A DNA stretch of 64,000 nt from Kribbella steppae (GCF_004342025.1 NZ_SLWN01000017.1:140059-204058), one strand, 5' to 3'; shown: positions 7,984 through 16,589, numbered from the stretch's first letter. Numbers and translations: made by a program. The notes: a model not told the origin generated them from the letters alone.

Positions 7984-8762
7984 GCTACGCCTTGGTCTCT
8001 TGTGTGCTGGTCCTGGTCACCTTGCTTCTGGCGCTGCCCGCCCGAGGCCGCGGTCTACACCGCCTCGTCTTACGACCTCCCTCTCGCCCGCGCCTACCTC
8101 ATCGTTTGCTGCTCGTTCCAATCGCCCTTCTCATCACCCTTGTGTTCGGAACGCAGTTCCTGGTCTCCGCCGTGGCTCTGGCCGTTGTCGCCTCACTGGT
8201 GCTCGTTCAGCGAGTCCAACACCGGCGACGCACAGCTGCCGCAGCCCGCCGTGCCGAGATCATCGAGGCACTCGACGTCCTCGCCGCTGACCTGACAGCC
8301 GGCCGTCCACCCATCGACGCCTTGGAAGGTGCCGCAGCAAGTTGCTCCGACTTCCAAGTCGCCTACGCCGCCGCAAAGCTCGGCGGTGATGTCCCTGGCG
8401 CTCTCGAGATCGCCGCAGAGTCTCCCGGCGCAGGAGGTCTCCGCGCACTCTCGGCAGCCTGGCGCGTCGCCGAGGAATCCGGAGCCGCGTTCGCCGCCCT
8501 CACCGAACGCCTCGCAGAGTCGCTCCGCGCCGACGAAGCCATCCACCGCCAGACCGCCGCCAGCCTCGCCGGCGCGCGCTCGACCGCCCGCATCCTCGCG
8601 TTGCTGCCGGTGTTCGGCATCACCCTCGGCTACTCGCTCGGCGCCAAACCCTTGACCTTCCTCACCGCGAGTCCAGTCGGCTGGCTCTGCCTGCTCGCCG
8701 GCCTCGGTCTCACCACGCTCGGCCTCCACTGGACCACTCGACTAGCGGAGGCCAACCCATGA
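7980..8762 (+). CDS. tadB: TadB-like inner-membrane pilus platform protein
   Basis: A 260-residue membrane protein with a hydrophobic N-terminus (about 3-22), a second pair of helices near 45-75, a cytoplasmic type II secretion F domain (about 90-205) and two C-terminal helices (about 210-255). Together with TadC it forms the platform on which TadA acts. The start at 7980 is chosen because it overlaps the upstream stop and begins the first hydrophobic segment. The tadC start overlaps its stop (ATGA at 8759). Confidence 0.85.
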   Translation: MSYALVSCVLVLVTLLLALPARGRGLHRLVLRPPSRPRLPHRLLLVPIALLITLVFGTQFLVSAVALAVVASLVLVQRVQHRRRTAAAARRAEIIEALDVLAADLTAGRPPIDALEGAAASCSDFQVAYAAAKLGGDVPGALEIAAESPGAGGLRALSAAWRVAEESGAAFAALTERLAESLRADEAIHRQTAASLAGARSTARILALLPVFGITLGYSLGAKPLTFLTASPVGWLCLLAGLGLTTLGLHWTTRLAEANP

Positions 8763-9469
8763 CCGCTGCGTTGGCCGCGTTTGCTGCGGCCATCACGTCG
8801 TACCTGGTGATACCCGCCCGACCGGATCTCCGCCGCCTGTCGCCCCAGCCTCGCCGTACGCGTGCCCGTCCACCACGCCTGCACAGATTGGCGGCCGGGA
8901 TCGCCGCAGCTGGCTTGCTGGTGGCCTTCGGACTCCCGTGGGGCGTTCCGCTCGCGGGGGCTGCTCTCTATGTCGTCCCCAAAGCACTAGCCCGTCTGGA
9001 ACCGGCCGCCACAAGACAACGCGCCGCCCAGATCGCCGGCGACCTTCCCTTGGCGGTCGATCTGCTCGCCGCCTGCCTGCGCGCCGGACGCCCACCACAA
9101 CAAGCTCTAGCCACAGTCGCAACGGCCATCCGCGGCCCACTCGCCGAACTGTTCACAGAGGTCGCACATCACCTCGCGCTCGGAGCGGATCCCATGGACG
9201 CCTGGTTGCACCTGCGCTCCGAGCCGGCCTGTGCTCCCTTCGCCAGAGCCATCGACCGCTCGCTCCGCTCGGGCGCACCGCTGTCGAAGACCCTCGAACA
9301 CCTGGCCGACGACACCCGCCAAGCCCACCACCACGCCGCCGACCAACGGGCGCGCGCCATCGAGTCCCGCACGGCCCTGCCACTCGGACTCTGCTTCCTG
9401 CCCGCCTTCGTCCTCCTGTCCATCGTCCCCACCATCGCCGACGCCCTGATCCCTTACCTGTCTCGATGA
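8759..9469 (+). CDS. tadC: TadC-like type II secretion F domain protein
   Basis: A 236-residue membrane protein, the second platform subunit of the Tad pilus. It has N-terminal helices (about 1-20 and 40-65), the T2SSF domain with LAVDLLAACLRAGRPPQQAL near 100-120, and a C-terminal helix ending at the last residues. It is coupled to tadB by an ATGA overlap. A 141-bp gap follows before the pilin gene. Confidence 0.87.
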   Translation: MTAALAAFAAAITSYLVIPARPDLRRLSPQPRRTRARPPRLHRLAAGIAAAGLLVAFGLPWGVPLAGAALYVVPKALARLEPAATRQRAAQIAGDLPLAVDLLAACLRAGRPPQQALATVATAIRGPLAELFTEVAHHLALGADPMDAWLHLRSEPACAPFARAIDRSLRSGAPLSKTLEHLADDTRQAHHHAADQRARAIESRTALPLGLCFLPAFVLLSIVPTIADALIPYLSR

Positions 9470-9572
9470 AAGGGCTATAGGCAACTAAATCCCACAGGAC
9501 GCTGAGAAGTTGTCCCCAGGTTCGAAACTCCTTCAAAAAAAGGGCTCTGACGACGGCACCTTGTCAGTGAGT

Positions 9573-9591
9573 GGTCCGGATGAGCCGGACC
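9573..9591 (+). promoter_or_regulatory. hairpin in the leader of the pilin gene
   Basis: GGTCCGG (9573-9579) pairs perfectly with CCGGACC (9585-9591) around ATGAG, ending just before the GGGAGG ribosome site of the pilin gene. A further CTGAC/GTCAG pair lies upstream. It may separate pilin expression from the tadABC transcript. Confidence 0.4.
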
Positions 9592-9610
9592 GCAGATCGG
9601 GAGGTATCAG

Positions 9611-9823
9611 ATGTCCAAGGCGCTGGTGGCGGTCCGTCACCGTCTTCGCAACCGTTCCGAGCGCGGAGCAGCCACCGCGGAGTACGCGGTGAGCGTCGTC
9701 GCGGTCTGCGGCCTCGGCGGCATCCTCGTCGCCCTGCTGAAGTCCGACGCGATGGTGAACGCGCTCAAGGCACTCATCAACTACGCCCTGCAGCTCGCCG
9801 GCGTAGAGGGCGTCCAGCTCTAA
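9611..9823 (+). CDS. DUF4244 family Flp-type pilin
   Basis: A 70-residue small pilin candidate. A basic leader (1-19) is followed by the prepilin-like junction ERGAATAEYA and one hydrophobic helix (about 25-45). Cleavage after the Gly would expose an N-terminal Ala with Glu at position 5, the class III/Flp pilin arrangement. The gene has a clear GGGAGG ribosome site. It lies directly downstream of tadABC, where the major pilin is expected. No prepilin peptidase gene is in the window. Confidence 0.88.
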   Translation: MSKALVAVRHRLRNRSERGAATAEYAVSVVAVCGLGGILVALLKSDAMVNALKALINYALQLAGVEGVQL

Positions 9824-9890
9824 CCAGACCGGGTCGGTCGCGGGACCCCCCTCACCCGCGACCGACCCACACACCACCGGAGGAGACCCA

Positions 9891-10352
9891 ATGCCACCGA
9901 CACGAGTTCAACGCACCACCGCAAGCAACCACCGCACCACCGCGGGCAGCCAACGTGGTGCGGTGAGAGGTCGACGTGGGCGCATGAGTGCTCAGCGTGG
10001 TGCGGTGACCGCCGAGGTGGCCATTGCGCTCCCGGTCCTGCTGACACTGCTCTTCCTGGGCATCTGGTTGATCGGCGTGGTCACGGCGAATATCCGCTGC
10101 ATCGACGCCGCCCGCGACGTGGCCCGCGCAGTGGCTCGCGGCGAGTCTCCTGAAACAGCCGAAGAAATCGGCCGCCGCACAGCTCCCGCCAACGCAACCA
10201 TCACCATCAGCCGCACCGACTCCGACATCCACGTGACAGTCACTGCCACCCCGCACCGCAGCGCACCCCTGCTAGCCGCCCTCCCAGCGAGCCCGATCGC
10301 TGCTGAATCCACCGTCCAATCCGAACCGGCCACCGAGGGAACAACGCCATGA
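9891..10352 (+). CDS. TadE-like pseudopilin
   Basis: A 153-residue TadE-family protein. The basic N-terminus carries His/Thr-rich repeats (1-31), then QRGAVTAEVAIALPVLLTLLF gives a prepilin-like site and a single membrane helix (about 35-62), followed by an exported domain with one Cys near residue 67. The ATG is preceded by GGAGG at the right spacing; an internal ATG at 9984 is a weaker alternative. The start of the next gene overlaps its stop. TadE proteins are minor pilins that help pilus assembly. Confidence 0.85.
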   Translation: MPPTRVQRTTASNHRTTAGSQRGAVRGRRGRMSAQRGAVTAEVAIALPVLLTLLFLGIWLIGVVTANIRCIDAARDVARAVARGESPETAEEIGRRTAPANATITISRTDSDIHVTVTATPHRSAPLLAALPASPIAAESTVQSEPATEGTTP

Positions 10353-10714
10353 ACCACACACCAACCCGACGAGCGCGTACCGAACGCGGCAGCGGCACCC
10401 TCCTGATCCTCTTCATGGGCCTACTCCTAGCAACCGCCGTGGCCATGGCAACCCTCTGGTCAGCCATCTCCATAGCCCGCCACAAACTCGCAGCCGCCGC
10501 CGACCTGACAGCCTTGAGCGCCGCGCAGGTCCTCGCCTCCGGCGCCCCTGACCCCTGCACCACAGCCCGCCGCATAGCCGCCACGCACCATGTCGACCTG
10601 GCCGACTGTCAACTCGCGCTCGATTCCGTATCTATCCGGGTGACCACCCAGCTAGACCTGGCCGAGATCGCCCGCCCAACCCTGTCCGCCTCCGCCCGCG
10701 CGGGCCCCGTCTAG
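10349..10714 (+). CDS. helicase/secretion-neighbourhood TadE-like protein (Rv3654c-like)
   Basis: A 121-residue protein with the junction ERGSGTLLILFMGLLLATAVA, a single helix (about 15-45) and a small exported domain with the Ala-rich KLAAAADLTALSAAQ and two cysteines. This is the pattern of the actinobacterial Rv3654c-like family found in this locus. Unlike the other two pilins it lacks the Glu at mature position 5. It overlaps the preceding gene by four bases and ends the pilus operon. Confidence 0.82.
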   Translation: MNHTPTRRARTERGSGTLLILFMGLLLATAVAMATLWSAISIARHKLAAAADLTALSAAQVLASGAPDPCTTARRIAATHHVDLADCQLALDSVSIRVTTQLDLAEIARPTLSASARAGPV

Positions 10715-10746
10715 CTCTCGGACGTGGGTGATTCTGATGCGGTCGC

Positions 10747-10817
10747 GATCTGGTCGCAATCTGGTAGAGATGCCGCGTTGATCTGGACGAGGTGCGGGAG
10801 CGGACTCCATGATCTGG
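10747..10817 (+). repeat. four helically phased (A/G)ATCTGG direct repeats
   Basis: Copies begin at 10747, 10758, 10780 and 10811, giving spacings of 11, 22 and 31 bp, close to one, two and three turns of DNA. They lie between the end of the pilus operon and the TTG start of the response regulator. This suggests an operator for a protein binding one face of the helix, possibly the regulator itself. Confidence 0.5.
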
Positions 10818-10885
10818 AACCGAAGTACTGCCCATCCTCCCGGACGCACTTCCCCGGCGCCCGGACGGTCACCCCGGAGGCTCGT

Positions 10886-11506
10886 TTGCCCGACCGCATC
10901 CGGCTGTTGCTGGTCGACGACCAGATCCTCAGTCGAGGCGTGCTCAGAAGCGGTCTGGAACGCGAACGCGACCTGGAGATCGTTGCCGAGCTCAACCGTT
11001 CGGACGACGTGGTGGCCGCCGCGAAAAGCCTCCGCGCGAACGTCGCCCTGCTCGACGCCGCCGGACCGGGGAACGACAGCATCAAGGTCACCACCAGACT
11101 GCGGACCTCGATCCCGGAGTGTCGCGTCGTCATGCTCACGACGTACGGGCGCCCGATCCACTTCCGCCGAGGCATCGAGGCCGGCGCCAAGGGGTTCGCC
11201 CTCAAGGGCAGCCCGGCTCCGCAGTTGGCCGACGCCGTACGACGGGTACACCTCGGGCTCCGCGTGGTCGACGCCAACCTGGCCGCCGAGAACCTGCAGT
11301 ACTCCGAGACGCCGCTCGACGACGACGAGACCGACACCCTGCGCGCCGCCCGCGACGGCGGCTCGATCGCCCTGATGGCGCGCAAGCTCGAAGTCTCCGA
11401 ACGCGTCATCCGCCTTCGCCTCTGGTCCGCTATCGGCAAGACCGGCGCCCGCACCCGTTCCGACGCCATCCAAATCGCCGAACACAACGGCTGGCTCCTC
11501 GACTAA
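10886..11506 (+). CDS. NarL/DesR-type response regulator
   Basis: The TTG at 10886 gives 206 residues and has GGAGG five bases upstream. An ATG at 10724 is in frame but would translate the repeat array into an unsupported extension. Residues 1-120 form the receiver, beginning RIRLLLVDDQ with the acidic pair and a probable phospho-acceptor in VALLD; the conserved Lys lies in GFALKGSPAP. Residues about 140-206 form a LuxR-like HTH ending KTGARTRSDAIQIAEHNGWL, close to DesR-family regulators. The HTH starts DDDETDTLRAA in place of the usual L(T/S)xRE motif. No sensor kinase is adjacent, so its signal is unknown. Confidence 0.82.
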   Translation: MPDRIRLLLVDDQILSRGVLRSGLERERDLEIVAELNRSDDVVAAAKSLRANVALLDAAGPGNDSIKVTTRLRTSIPECRVVMLTTYGRPIHFRRGIEAGAKGFALKGSPAPQLADAVRRVHLGLRVVDANLAAENLQYSETPLDDDETDTLRAARDGGSIALMARKLEVSERVIRLRLWSAIGKTGARTRSDAIQIAEHNGWLLD

Positions 11507-11646
11507 CGTCCCCCGCCGAGCAACGCGCCTCAACCACTCCACAGATCATGGAGATGTAGGACTGGCGGGTCGGGGGTGATCGACACTGCGCTCCGACCCG
11601 GTGTCGGCCGGATAGACCTTCGTCACGCCTTCTGGTTCGGGTGGGC

Positions 11647-12060
11647 CTACAGGCTGTCGAGTTGGTCCAGCAGCCAGCGGGGCCCGACGGCTGATGCGCC
11701 AGTTGGTTCGATGCGTTGGCGGAGGCCTCGGTCGGCGGTGACTACGGTGACTTCGGGGTTGGATTCGTGGGCGGCTGACTCGGCGGTGACTGCGACGATG
11801 GTGTCGTCGCCGGAGCCCTCGGCGAGGACTACGCGGAGGGATCCGACGTCTGGGGCGTCGGGGCCGGTGACCGCTGCGCGGGCGGCGCCTTCGAGAATTG
11901 CCACCACGTCCGTGGTCTCTGGCAGGCGTTCCTGAAGGGAGGCCAGCTTCAGCAGCAACTTTCGGGCCGCGCCGGGGCGATCGCGCCACCAGCCGTCCGG
12001 GCGGGAGCCGATCACGTTCGCAGCGTCGACCACGATTACCTGGCGCCGTGCACTCGTCAT
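11647..12060 (-). CDS. NYN-domain (PIN-like) RNA-binding/nuclease protein
   Basis: A 137-residue protein with the NYN fold. VIVVDAANVIGSRPDGWW near the N-terminus supplies the first acidic residue, GDDTIVAVTAE the middle acid, and VTVVTADRGLRQRI the third. This cluster coordinates a metal in related YacP-like and PIN ribonucleases. The ending WLLDQLDSL is typical of actinobacterial members. It converges with the response regulator gene. RNA processing is inferred from the family; the target is unknown. Confidence 0.8.
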   Translation of the reverse strand: MTSARRQVIVVDAANVIGSRPDGWWRDRPGAARKLLLKLASLQERLPETTDVVAILEGAARAAVTGPDAPDVGSLRVVLAEGSGDDTIVAVTAESAAHESNPEVTVVTADRGLRQRIEPTGASAVGPRWLLDQLDSL

Positions 12061-12189
12061 CAGGCCAGTCTGCCCCTGTCACCTGGGAATCCGATCGACC
12101 CGCCGCCGTCGGTCGTGGCGCTCCGCCTGGACTTCGCGCCGTGGCGGGTGATGGTAACGCTCTGAAAGCGGATTGAAAGTGCAGGCCCC

Positions 12190-12362
12190 ATGCTTCTTCG
12201 CATCGTCCGACCGGGTGTGGAACCGGTCGCTCTGCATCGGGGGGCGCGGTCGAGATCCTCAACCCCACGAAGGCGACAGTCGACATGATCACGGTCGGTG
12301 GATCGGCGCGCGGTGTTCCGCTGCCGTTATCGCTCGGCGACACCTGGTGCGTGGCGGTTTGA
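12190..12362 (+). pseudogene. possible coding remnant with frameshift
   Basis: Between two minus-strand genes the plus strand reads PGVEPVALHRG in one frame, then after the G-run at about 12239-12245 continues in another frame as AVEILNPTKATVDMITVGGS and on to a TGA at 12360-12362. Codon choice looks coding in both parts, and together they resemble one protein tail with a frameshift. I do not recognise the family, and chance in high-GC DNA is possible. Confidence 0.25.
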
Positions 12363-12392
12363 CCAAACGCCGAACCAGCCGGTGCTTGGCGG

Positions 12393-13640
12393 TCAGGTGC
12401 AGATCGACAGGAACTGGCCTGTGTGGGTTACCAGGATGTGGGGGCCAGGGATAGCGGGAACGGTCTGGTGGGAGGTGCGGATGGGGCGGCGGGTGCCGTC
12501 GGGGGAAATGAGGACGGTGTTGGGGGCGTCCAGGACGACGAACTCGTTGCCGGTGCGCAGGAGGATGGGGGCGGTGTAGCAGGCGGAGATCGCGGTGCGG
12601 CCGGCGGACAGGCCTTCCAGGACAGCGAGGGGGAGTTCGTCGGGGCCTTCGGCTGAGGCGTCGACGGCGATCCAGGTGGTGGGGGTGCCGGGTGGGGTGA
12701 TCGAGGTCGGGTTGTGCCAGTCGCTGCCGCCGATCGGCGTCGTACTGGTCATGCCCCAGGCTTGCCACCAGGCGATCGGGCCGCCCCAGCGGTGGTCGAG
12801 CCAACTGGAATGCCAGACCTCGGCGAGAGGCGGATGCTCAGGCAGCGGTTGACGCCACGAGCAGTCGCCGCCGAGTGGGTGGTTGATCGACAGCAGTCCG
12901 CCGCGGTTGGCGACCTCGGAGACCCAGGTCGAGGCCGGGCGGCGGAAGTCGATCACTCCGATGTCGCCGAACGCGTTCGCGTGCCCGGACTCGGTCGTCA
13001 CCTCTTGGCCGGGGATCAGCCCGATGCCGAACTGCTTGCTGAGCCCAGGCAGTTCGAGGTGATGAGCGACCGTGTTGTGGTCGGTGATCGCGAGTACGTC
13101 CAGTCCGGCCGCGACACCGAGTGCGGCGAGGTTGGCGATCGGTGTGGAGCCGTCGGAGTGCAGCGAGTGCGCGTGGAAGTCACCAGCCACCCACTTCAAC
13201 CCCGGAGCCGCAGGCAGCGTACGACGCGGGGGACGAGGCGGTACGGCGATAGCCGCGGTGGCGTCGGCGTACTCCGCCAGACCAGGCACAGCGTCGACCG
13301 GACCAGTCACCGCCTCGACGATGAGCTCGGCGCCCTCGAGGGGTAGCCGGTGCAGGCCAATGACGACCCACCACGTGCCTGGCTCGAGGTCGCCGGCGAC
13401 GTACCCGGGCGTCGCCGCGGTAGGAGTGATAGCGAACGTACGGCGTGCGCCGCCAGACCACCCGCGCCACCCCGCCGCCCCCTCGCAGCCGATGTCGATG
13501 ACGGTGCCCTCGCCAGGCGGGACGGTCAGTGTGACGAGCAGACCGGGACAGTCGGCCGGAATGTCGACCGGCAGCGAGTGCCAGACCGACTCCGCCCGGT
13601 CGTCGAGGGTCCAGCGACGGCGGTACGACGTGACTGCCAT
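12393..13640 (-). CDS. CehA/McbA-type PHP-domain metallohydrolase
   Basis: A 415-residue protein. Residues 1-150 are an N-terminal beta domain. The PHP domain (about 160-370) carries the metal ligands in DFHAHSLHSDGS, ITDHN, the Glu of GQEVT, NHP and GGSDWHN. The family hydrolyses phosphoesters or carbamates. Its start overlaps the stop of the ABC ATPase gene, so it is the last cistron of the ABC operon and probably acts on the imported compound. No signal peptide is seen, so it is likely cytoplasmic. It has more than one plausible substrate class, and the exact reaction is not predictable. Confidence 0.82.
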   Translation of the reverse strand: MAVTSYRRRWTLDDRAESVWHSLPVDIPADCPGLLVTLTVPPGEGTVIDIGCEGAAGWRGWSGGARRTFAITPTAATPGYVAGDLEPGTWWVVIGLHRLPLEGAELIVEAVTGPVDAVPGLAEYADATAAIAVPPRPPRRTLPAAPGLKWVAGDFHAHSLHSDGSTPIANLAALGVAAGLDVLAITDHNTVAHHLELPGLSKQFGIGLIPGQEVTTESGHANAFGDIGVIDFRRPASTWVSEVANRGGLLSINHPLGGDCSWRQPLPEHPPLAEVWHSSWLDHRWGGPIAWWQAWGMTSTTPIGGSDWHNPTSITPPGTPTTWIAVDASAEGPDELPLAVLEGLSAGRTAISACYTAPILLRTGNEFVVLDAPNTVLISPDGTRRPIRTSHQTVPAIPGPHILVTHTGQFLSICT

Positions 13641-14761
13641 TAGCCGACCGTGGCCGGCTGCCGGGCGAGGAGCTCGCCTGACTCCCTGTCGTACAAGAGC
13701 ACCCGCGATGCCGGGGCCGTGAGCACGACCGGAGCGCCAGGTGCTGGTTCGTCCTCCTCTGGCACGGTCACGCCGACCAGCGTCCCGTCGCAGTCCACAC
13801 TGACCAGGGACTGCGTCCCGAGGTTCTCCGCCACCACGACCTGGCCGCGGAGGGATGGTCCGCTGACGTCGCCAGTGGCGAGGGTGAGGTACTCGGGTCG
13901 TATGCCGACGGTGACCTCGGCGCCGCTGGGAACCGAGAAAATGGTCGCAGGCAACAATCCGCCCGTCACCGACACCGTGCCGACCGCATCGGAGTCGCGC
14001 CTCGAGCCGTTCGGGTTGGAGACCGTCCCGGGGAGGAGGTTCATCGGGGTGGAACCGATGAAGTTGGCGACGAAGGTGTTGGCGGGGCGGGCGAAGACCT
14101 CGCGGGGGGTGCCGAGTTGACGCAGCTTGCCGGCTTCCATCACTGCGATCCGGTCCGCCAGGGCGAGTGCCTCGGCCTGGTCGTGGGTGACGAAGACTGT
14201 GGTGATGCCGAGGTCGCGCTGCAGCTTCTTGAGGAACGTCCGTGCCTCCAGCCGCAACCGCGCATCCAGGTTGGAGAGCGGCTCGTCGAGCAGCAGCACC
14301 TTGCCCTCGGATGCGATTGCACGGGCGAGTGCGACCCGCTGCTGTTGTCCGCCGGACAGTTGGCCGGGCTTGCGGTCCAGCAGTCCCTGCAGCGACAGTG
14401 CACCAGCGGTCCGCTCCGCTGTCGCCGTACGGGTGGCCATGGCAACCCGTCGTACCTTCAAGGGGTAGGTGATGTTCTCGGACACGTTCATGTGCGGGAA
14501 CAGGGCGTAGTCCTGGAAGACCATTGCCACGCCACGCTTGCCCGGCTCGGTGCGGGTGACGTCCACGGCGTCGATCCGGACCCTTCCCTCGGACGCCGGT
14601 TCCAGACCCGCGATCGTCCGCAGCAGGGTGGTCTTGCCGCACCCGGACGGACCGAGCAGGGCGAAGAACTCGCCGTGCTCCACGTGCACGTCCAGACCGT
14701 CGACGGCGCGGACGCCGTTCGGGTAGACGGTCGCGAGGCCTTCGATGTCGATGCCGGCCAT
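13640..14761 (-). CDS. sugar-type ABC importer ATP-binding protein (UgpC/MsmX/PotA type)
   Basis: A 373-residue ATPase. Walker A GPSGCGKTT, the Q-loop VFQDYALFPHM, signature LSGGQQQR and Walker B LLLDEPLSNLDAR lie in the first 175 residues, and a TOBE-type regulatory domain fills about 240-373. The ATG at 14761 overlaps the permease stop; the stop overlaps the PHP hydrolase start. A longer upstream frame is a shadow of the permease gene. It should energise the importer encoded by the two upstream permease genes. Confidence 0.93.
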   Translation of the reverse strand: MAGIDIEGLATVYPNGVRAVDGLDVHVEHGEFFALLGPSGCGKTTLLRTIAGLEPASEGRVRIDAVDVTRTEPGKRGVAMVFQDYALFPHMNVSENITYPLKVRRVAMATRTATAERTAGALSLQGLLDRKPGQLSGGQQQRVALARAIASEGKVLLLDEPLSNLDARLRLEARTFLKKLQRDLGITTVFVTHDQAEALALADRIAVMEAGKLRQLGTPREVFARPANTFVANFIGSTPMNLLPGTVSNPNGSRRDSDAVGTVSVTGGLLPATIFSVPSGAEVTVGIRPEYLTLATGDVSGPSLRGQVVVAENLGTQSLVSVDCDGTLVGVTVPEEDEPAPGAPVVLTAPASRVLLYDRESGELLARQPATVG

Positions 14762-15585
14762 CAGCTCTTGATCCCTCCATGGAAACGGAACCCGTACCGC
14801 GAGTTCACCAGCAGGTACAACACGACGACCGGGATCGAGAACAGCAGCGAGAACACCGGCAGCACCTGCAGGTTCACGCTGCCACCCTCGTCGGTGAGGG
14901 TCTGCATCAGCACTGCGCCGGGCTGCAGGTCGATCGACCGGATGAGTAGGAAGGGCACCAGGAAGTTGCCCCAGGAGTTGACGAACGCCCAGACCATGAT
15001 GGTGGCCATTCCGGGCCGTGCCACCGGCAGTACGACGTCGCGCAGGATCTGACCGGTGGACGCACCGAAGACCCGGGCCGACTCCTCGTACGATTTCGGC
15101 ACCGCGTCGACGAAGTCCTTCAGGATGAAGATTGCCGCTGGCAACAGCCCGCCGGTCATCACCAGCGCGACCCCGAACCGCGAGTCGATCAGGCCGAGCT
15201 GGAACATCATCACGAAGATCGGCACCATCGCCGCCGTCCCGGTGACGACCGATGACAGCAGCAACAATCCGTACAGCAAGGCGTCCCGGCCGGGGAGCCG
15301 CACCCGCGACAACGCGTAGCTGGCCAGTGCGGCGAACGCGGTCACGCCCACCGCGGTGGTCACGCAGATGACGAGCGAGTTCACCATCGAGTGCATCGCG
15401 TACGGGTGCTCGAGCGTCTTGCGGACGTTGTCGAGCGTCCAGTCCGGCCAGTGCACGCCGAGGCCGGGGGACGCGTCGAACGGGGCCGACGCGAGCCACA
15501 GCATTGGTACGGCGAAGAACAGCGTGATCGCGCAGATCAGTGTGTAGAAGCCGATCCGCCGTACGACGAAGGCAGGAGTCCTCAC
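14761..15585 (-). CDS. carbohydrate ABC transporter permease (MalG-like)
   Basis: A 274-residue membrane protein with about six helices. The EAA loop that contacts the ATPase is visible as EESARVFGASTGQILRDVVLPVARPG near residues 175-200. It overlaps the ATPase gene (ATGA) and the second permease by four bases. With the preceding permease it forms the heterodimeric channel of a CUT1-type importer. Confidence 0.92.
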   Translation of the reverse strand: MRTPAFVVRRIGFYTLICAITLFFAVPMLWLASAPFDASPGLGVHWPDWTLDNVRKTLEHPYAMHSMVNSLVICVTTAVGVTAFAALASYALSRVRLPGRDALLYGLLLLSSVVTGTAAMVPIFVMMFQLGLIDSRFGVALVMTGGLLPAAIFILKDFVDAVPKSYEESARVFGASTGQILRDVVLPVARPGMATIMVWAFVNSWGNFLVPFLLIRSIDLQPGAVLMQTLTDEGGSVNLQVLPVFSLLFSIPVVVLYLLVNSRYGFRFHGGIKS

Positions 15586-16589
15586 GAGCGCCTCCTCAAC
15601 AGTCGGAGGTAGATCAGCGAGACCAGCAGGTTCGCGATCAGGAGCAGGAACGAGATGGCCGACGAATAGCCGAGCTCACCGCCCTGCAGCGCCACGTTGT
15701 AGATGTAGACCGGAACCGTCTCGGACTCGTGGTTCGGCCCGCCCTTGGTGAGCAGGAACGGCGAGAAGTCGTTCGCCGTCCACAGCGAGATCAGCAGGGT
15801 GTTGGTGAGCACGTGACCCCGGATGTGCGGGAACACCACGTCCCGCAGCGTCTGCCACCCCGACGCCCCGACCATCCGGGCCGACTCCAGTTGCGACGGC
15901 GGGACCGCCTGCAGTGCGGAGGAGTAGAGCATCATCGAGAACGCCGTACCGCGCCAGGTGTTGAAGATCACCAGGCACGCCATCGGGTAGTCGATCAGCC
16001 AGGCCGTTCCCGGCGTACCGAGGATGCTGTTGAGGGTGCCGCCGTCGCGGTCGAAGAAGGCGACCCACAGGTACGCGACCACCGTCGAGGGCAGGATCCA
16101 GGCCAGCAACACGAAGGCCTCGACAGTACGACGTACGGCGGGACGCGTACGGCGCATCACCCAGGCCAGGGTGAAGCCGAGGATGTTCTGGCCGATGATC
16201 GCGGAGCCGAGGACGAACAGCATCGTCAGCCACAGGGCGTTGTGGAAGAGCGCGTCGTTCAGCGCCTTGGTGTAGTTGGACAGGCCGACGAACGACGGCG
16301 ACACCGCCTCGACTCCGGTGAGCCGGTAGTTGGTGACACCGATGTAGATCGTCCAGAGCGCGGGGAAGACCAGGAACGCGCCGATCAGCAGCATGGCCGG
16401 GGAGACGAAGCCGAAGGCCCGGCCGACACCGAGCCCCGCGACATCGAGCGCCGGACCACGTCCGGCCGACGGATCACGCCGCGCCGGACCGCGCCCGGCC
16501 GGGCCACCCGACCCGACCGGGTCACCCGACCCGGCCGGATCACGTTCCTGGACCGGATCAACCGGCACAGGTGCGGAAGCAGACGTCAT
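15582..16589 (-). CDS. carbohydrate ABC transporter permease (MalF-like)
   Basis: A 335-residue membrane protein. Its first 48 residues are an unusual low-complexity Gly-Pro-Asp-Arg tail with repeated GSGDP/GSGGP units, ahead of about six helices. The EAA loop is LESARMVGASGWQTLRDVVFPHIRG near 245-270. The tail corresponds to short tandem repeats in the DNA at about 16480-16560. It overlaps the binding-protein gene (ATGA at 16589) and the next permease. Confidence 0.92.
   Translation of the reverse strand: MTSASAPVPVDPVQERDPAGSGDPVGSGGPAGRGPARRDPSAGRGPALDVAGLGVGRAFGFVSPAMLLIGAFLVFPALWTIYIGVTNYRLTGVEAVSPSFVGLSNYTKALNDALFHNALWLTMLFVLGSAIIGQNILGFTLAWVMRRTRPAVRRTVEAFVLLAWILPSTVVAYLWVAFFDRDGGTLNSILGTPGTAWLIDYPMACLVIFNTWRGTAFSMMLYSSALQAVPPSQLESARMVGASGWQTLRDVVFPHIRGHVLTNTLLISLWTANDFSPFLLTKGGPNHESETVPVYIYNVALQGGELGYSSAISFLLLIANLLVSLIYLRLLRRRS

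Noticed and set aside
10724..10885. N-terminal extension of the response regulator from an ATG at 10724
   Set aside because: It translates the phased repeat array, has no receiver similarity, and a TTG with an ideal ribosome site begins exactly at the receiver domain.
16480..16560. Repeated GGGTCACCCGAC-like units as a possible CRISPR or integration site
   Set aside because: They are short, in frame, and encode the low-complexity N-terminal tail of the MalF-like permease.
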